Assembly (NCBI GenBank): GCA_034766995.1
Contig: CM068314.1
Coordinates: 35,954,208-36,018,207 of the forward strand
Direction: 5' to 3'
Origin: Acanthacorydalis orientalis
Lineage: Eukaryota; Arthropoda; Insecta; Megaloptera; Corydalidae
Length of the DNA stretch: 64,000 nt
The notes under the pieces are model-generated. The model saw only the letters and a program-made list of their open reading frames with translations. It ran no database searches and was not told where the DNA came from. Both the position numbers and the translations under genes were made by a program. Below, one piece after another: positions 61,586 through 64,000 of the stretch (its first letter is position 1; each line of letters begins with the position of its first letter).

Positions 61586-61662
<77 letters not shown>
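61586..61662. repeat. (TA)n-(GA)n compound microsatellite
   Basis: About 47 bp of TA then about 29 bp of GA, ending directly before a MITE-type terminal repeat. Confidence 0.97.
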
Positions 61663-61664
<2 letters not shown>

Positions 61665-61666
61665 TG

Positions 61667-61702
61667 TGATTCAATTTAGGCTTCTACATGGAAGTATTAA
61701 AA
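61667..61702. mobile_element. Single terminal repeat of the 9321-9445 MITE family
   Basis: TGATTCAATTTAGGCTTCTA from 61667 continues as CATGGAAGTATTAAAAG, matching the ends of the MITE at 9321. The partner end is not found before the mariner fragment at 61786, so this is a partial copy or the start of a larger relative. Confidence 0.6.
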
Positions 61703-61785
61703 GGGGGCGCAGACGTTAAGAAGTTATGTTAATTTTTTATTTAATATTTTATTTCAATTCAATACTAAAATACAATTGAACTAAA

Positions 61786-62340
61786 ATACTAAATGGGGAA
61801 GGGTTTTGGAAGGGAATCCATGAGAAGATATTTCCTACATTGGGTGAAGTATAAAATTGTTTCCACAAGATGGGTGCGAGTTTGCTCACTGTAGAGCAAA
61901 ATCGTGTTAATACGCGAACATCAATCGACTTTTTGAAACTGTTTAAGAAGAATCCAACGGATTTAATGCAGTGTTTTGTGGCCATGGATGAAATTTGTGT
62001 TCATCATTACACATCAGAAACGAAAACAAAAAAATAGTGGACTGAAAGTGATGAAACGGCATCGAAGAACGCAAAGTCGATTCACTTGAATAGAAAAGTG
62101 ATAGCATCAGTTTTCTGGGATGTGAAAGGAATTCTCTTGATCGACTATCAAATACTATGGAGCACTTTTAGAGAATTTGAACGCAGTGAACGGAATAACG
62201 TCTCGGAATGGCTAAGACAAAAGTGTTGTTTCACTATGACAATGCACCGGCTCATTAAAGCGTTGTCTCAGCAAAAATTGCCTGAATTGAAGTTTGAAAT
62301 CCTTCTGCATTCGCCGTATTCGCCTGATTTGGCTCGCTTG
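61786..62340 (+). pseudogene. mariner transposase fragment (same family as 44081 copy)
   Basis: Plus-strand pieces: ENPWEDIFPTLG-like sequence near 61820, closely matching the N-terminal IFPTLGD segment of the 44081 element. A deletion of the DNA-binding region then leads to MGASLLTVEQNRVNTRTSID, FLKLFKKNPTDLMQCFVAMD (first Asp kept, DETW changed to DEIC), HHYTSETKTK, a stop, KVIASVFWDVKGILLIDY, a frameshift, then ALSQQKLPELKFEILLHSPY and SPDLARLD (third Asp kept). The second-Asp motif is in a shifted frame (DNAP not readable in line). Similarity ends near 62340, before the C-terminus. No TIR found at either side. Confidence 0.87.
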
Positions 62341-62494
62341 GACTGCCATGTTGCCTTATGAATAATATTACTGTTTGTATTGTATTTGTTTTTACTCACT
62401 TGTGTAGTTTTGTACTTCGTCGTTGGTGCACACTGCATATATTGCTATTCATAGTAATGGATATTAAAATACTTTTGTATAGCCACTTAGTATT

Positions 62495-62680
62495 CATTAC
62501 TTTGTACTCACATAAAATACTTTAAGTACAACAACCAATCATAACAAGAACTGAAATAAAAAACTACTCATGTATAACTGCCCAAAATCCATTACTTCGT
62601 ACTCATATATTATGCTCTAAACACAACCACCAATTATAATCAAGAATTAAAGTGCAAAACTATTTAATTGTGCAAATACA
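62495..62680. repeat. Degenerate tandem duplication, period about 95 bp
   Basis: The block beginning CATTACTTTGTACTCA at 62495 recurs as CATTACTTCGTACTCA at 62590. Both continue with ACAAC/ACAACC, then ACCAAT..ATAA, CAAGAA and a similar A-rich tail. The copies are clearly diverged, so the duplication is old. Confidence 0.6.
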
Positions 62681-63041
62681 AATACCATATAATATACTCT
62701 GGTATTTTATATTATAGATTATAGGTATATAAATACTAACTTCGTGAATATATCTATATACTTACGATATGTAAAATCAATACCCTAAAGAAAGAAACTA
62801 TTTCTATTTTGATATTATGATAGAACATTTATTTAAAAGAACACTGAAAAGCGATTTCATTAAATAATAATCTTTGGCATACTTATTAGATACAGGACTT
62901 ACTTCTGATAAATTGAAAGAATTTAATCAAAATGAATTAATAATAAAATTAATATTTCTAAAGAAAAACGTTTACAGTGGCTTGTATGAGTTTACGTATT
63001 ATTTTAATACAAGAACAAAGTTATTTTGAATTTTACATGTG

Positions 63042-63045
<4 letters not shown>

Positions 63046-63109
<64 letters not shown>
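63046..63109. repeat. (TA)n microsatellite
   Basis: About 62 bp of TA; its right flank TGGCTTTAAA is shared with the array at 26169-26208. Confidence 0.97.
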
Positions 63110-63112
<3 letters not shown>

Positions 63113-63284
63113 TTTAAAATCTGTGCATGTATAATCACCAATGTTCAAAATAAATTACAGAGAATGTATGATAGAATAAACGATGTTACAATGTTGTAAA
63201 ATGACTTTAGACACCATCTACTGTATCCTTGGTACTGAACACAATTTGTACTGTCTTAATTTAATAAAAAGTTGGGTATAACAA

Positions 63285-63535
63285 ACTTTGACAGCCCCTG
63301 TTCGTGCTGTAACGATCTAGGCGAACAGAAATCCAAGTGTGTCGGCGTCGCGAATAGGGACGCGACCTACATCTGTGTCGGGACGTTTCTCATACTCCGA
63401 CTGTCTTGTGGCGTCGCCATCCTCCAACCAACCCGACAGTCTCTTTCGTCACTGGTGGTTGTGCTTGTTATCTGCCTACTATGAAGACATAGTTATCCTC
63501 ATACCCATACTCCCACATACGTAGGTAGATAAATT
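63285..63535. promoter_or_regulatory. CpG-rich island (candidate promoter or exon)
   Basis: About 250 bp with roughly balanced base composition and many CpGs (about 17 by hand in 63301-63460), in sharp contrast to the flanks. It contains an inverted repeat GTCGCG...CGCGAC near 63346. Frames are open on both strands (plus 63339-63524, 61 codons; minus about 42 codons including KRLSGWLEDGDATRQSEYE), as expected for GC-rich DNA, so coding status is undecided. No TATA box at a plausible place was found. It could be a CpG-type promoter, an exon or a fragment of unrecognised mobile DNA. Confidence 0.35.
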
Positions 63536-63636
63536 TCAGTAGCGTGCAATGATAAAGAAATCTTACAAAAAATAAGGTATTTTTATCATTGGAAGAAATA
63601 AGGCTACATCTCAATTACAACTACGACATACGTGTA

Positions 63637-63639
<3 letters not shown>

Positions 63640-63677
<38 letters not shown>
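63640..63677. repeat. (TA)n microsatellite
   Basis: 38 bp of TA. Confidence 0.95.
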
Positions 63678-63679
<2 letters not shown>

Positions 63680-64000
63680 CATCTTAAAATGAATATCTCC
63701 GTTACAATCTACTTCATTTTGTAAATTCAGCACATGTATTAACGGGACGAATTGATTCCTGGTCAATAACGAATTTCTTTCTAAACTGGTGGTTGCTATA
63801 TTCAACCCAAGATTCAACCCTTGCAGTATCTTCTAGTAGTTGGTAATATTCAAACCGCTGAAAGAAATAGTTTCAAACTCGAAAACGATCACAGCAATAC
63901 ATCATCCTCACTAATTCATTCGAAAAAGACAATTAAAACTTTTTTTGTACTTTTTTTAATATAGTACATTGTAAATATCGAATAGCGACATAGGTACATA

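Larger units (their letters stand above)
54314..61666. other. AT-rich non-coding stretch
   Basis: No assignable gene. A protein-like 64-codon frame lies at 54765-54959 (begins MKYIKETGMFPCVWCCGK) but is unrecognised. A GTAATTAC homeodomain palindrome lies at 56949-56956. The island at 58980-59340 is listed separately. 55000-56900 and 59350-60700 hold no structure I can name. Confidence 0.6.
62341..64000. other. AT-rich stretch with old tandem duplication and CpG-rich island
   Basis: No assignable gene. Contains the duplicated segment at 62495-62680, two TA arrays and the CpG-rich island at 63285-63535. The last 300 bases show no recognised feature. Confidence 0.6.

Overview
The window looks like nuclear DNA from an arthropod, most likely an insect. 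It is extremely A+T rich (about four-fifths by eye, not counted) and is punctuated about every kilobase by long (TA)n microsatellites, often joined to (CA)n, (TG)n or (GA)n runs. The interspersed repeats are those common in insects: several mariner lineages, a Jockey-type LINE, an RTE-type LINE tail, a piggyBac remnant, a pogo/Tigger-like element and foldback MITEs. There are no bacterial operons, rRNA, recognisable tRNAs or CRISPR arrays. I cannot name the species; Hymenoptera would fit, but that is inference.

No intact host protein-coding gene can be assigned. The window reads as a gene desert or the inside of very long introns. The longest reading frames are either decayed transposon genes or artefacts of reading through (TA)n, which gives Tyr-Ile repeats.

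Layout: 1-2317 is AT-rich with a regulatory-looking island at about 600-850. 2318-2872 is a piggyBac 3' fragment. 2873-14755 is mostly AT-rich, with exon-like or regulatory-like patches at 3.4-3.7, 8.2-8.65 and 13.4-14.6 kb, a small palindromic MITE (9321-9445) and a foldback element (11012-11217). 14756-16774 is a 5'-truncated Jockey-like LINE on the minus strand, fused to a mariner 5' end (16775-16971). 18384-19628 is a near-complete dead mariner. 24535-24717 is an RTE 3' end between two TA arrays. 25306-26158 is an internally deleted mariner inside a TA array. 26491-26544 is a 54-bp collagen-like candidate exon. 33780-34290 is the strongest host-gene signal, a GC/CpG-rich island with a TATA box. 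35358-36058 is a pogo-like element. 44081-45363 is a full-length but inactive mariner with TA target duplication. 53738-54313 and 61786-62340 are truncated mariners. 62495-62680 is an old tandem duplication, and 63285-63535 is a second CpG-rich island.

The recognisable genes do not work together: they are independent, dead mobile-element copies. The parts that may carry host function are the small GC-richer islands (promoter, enhancer or exon candidates). I did not find a convincing new biological system. The items most worth testing are the 33.8-34.3 kb promoter-like island, the collagen-like exon, the mariner/Jockey chimera and the association of transposon ends with TA arrays.
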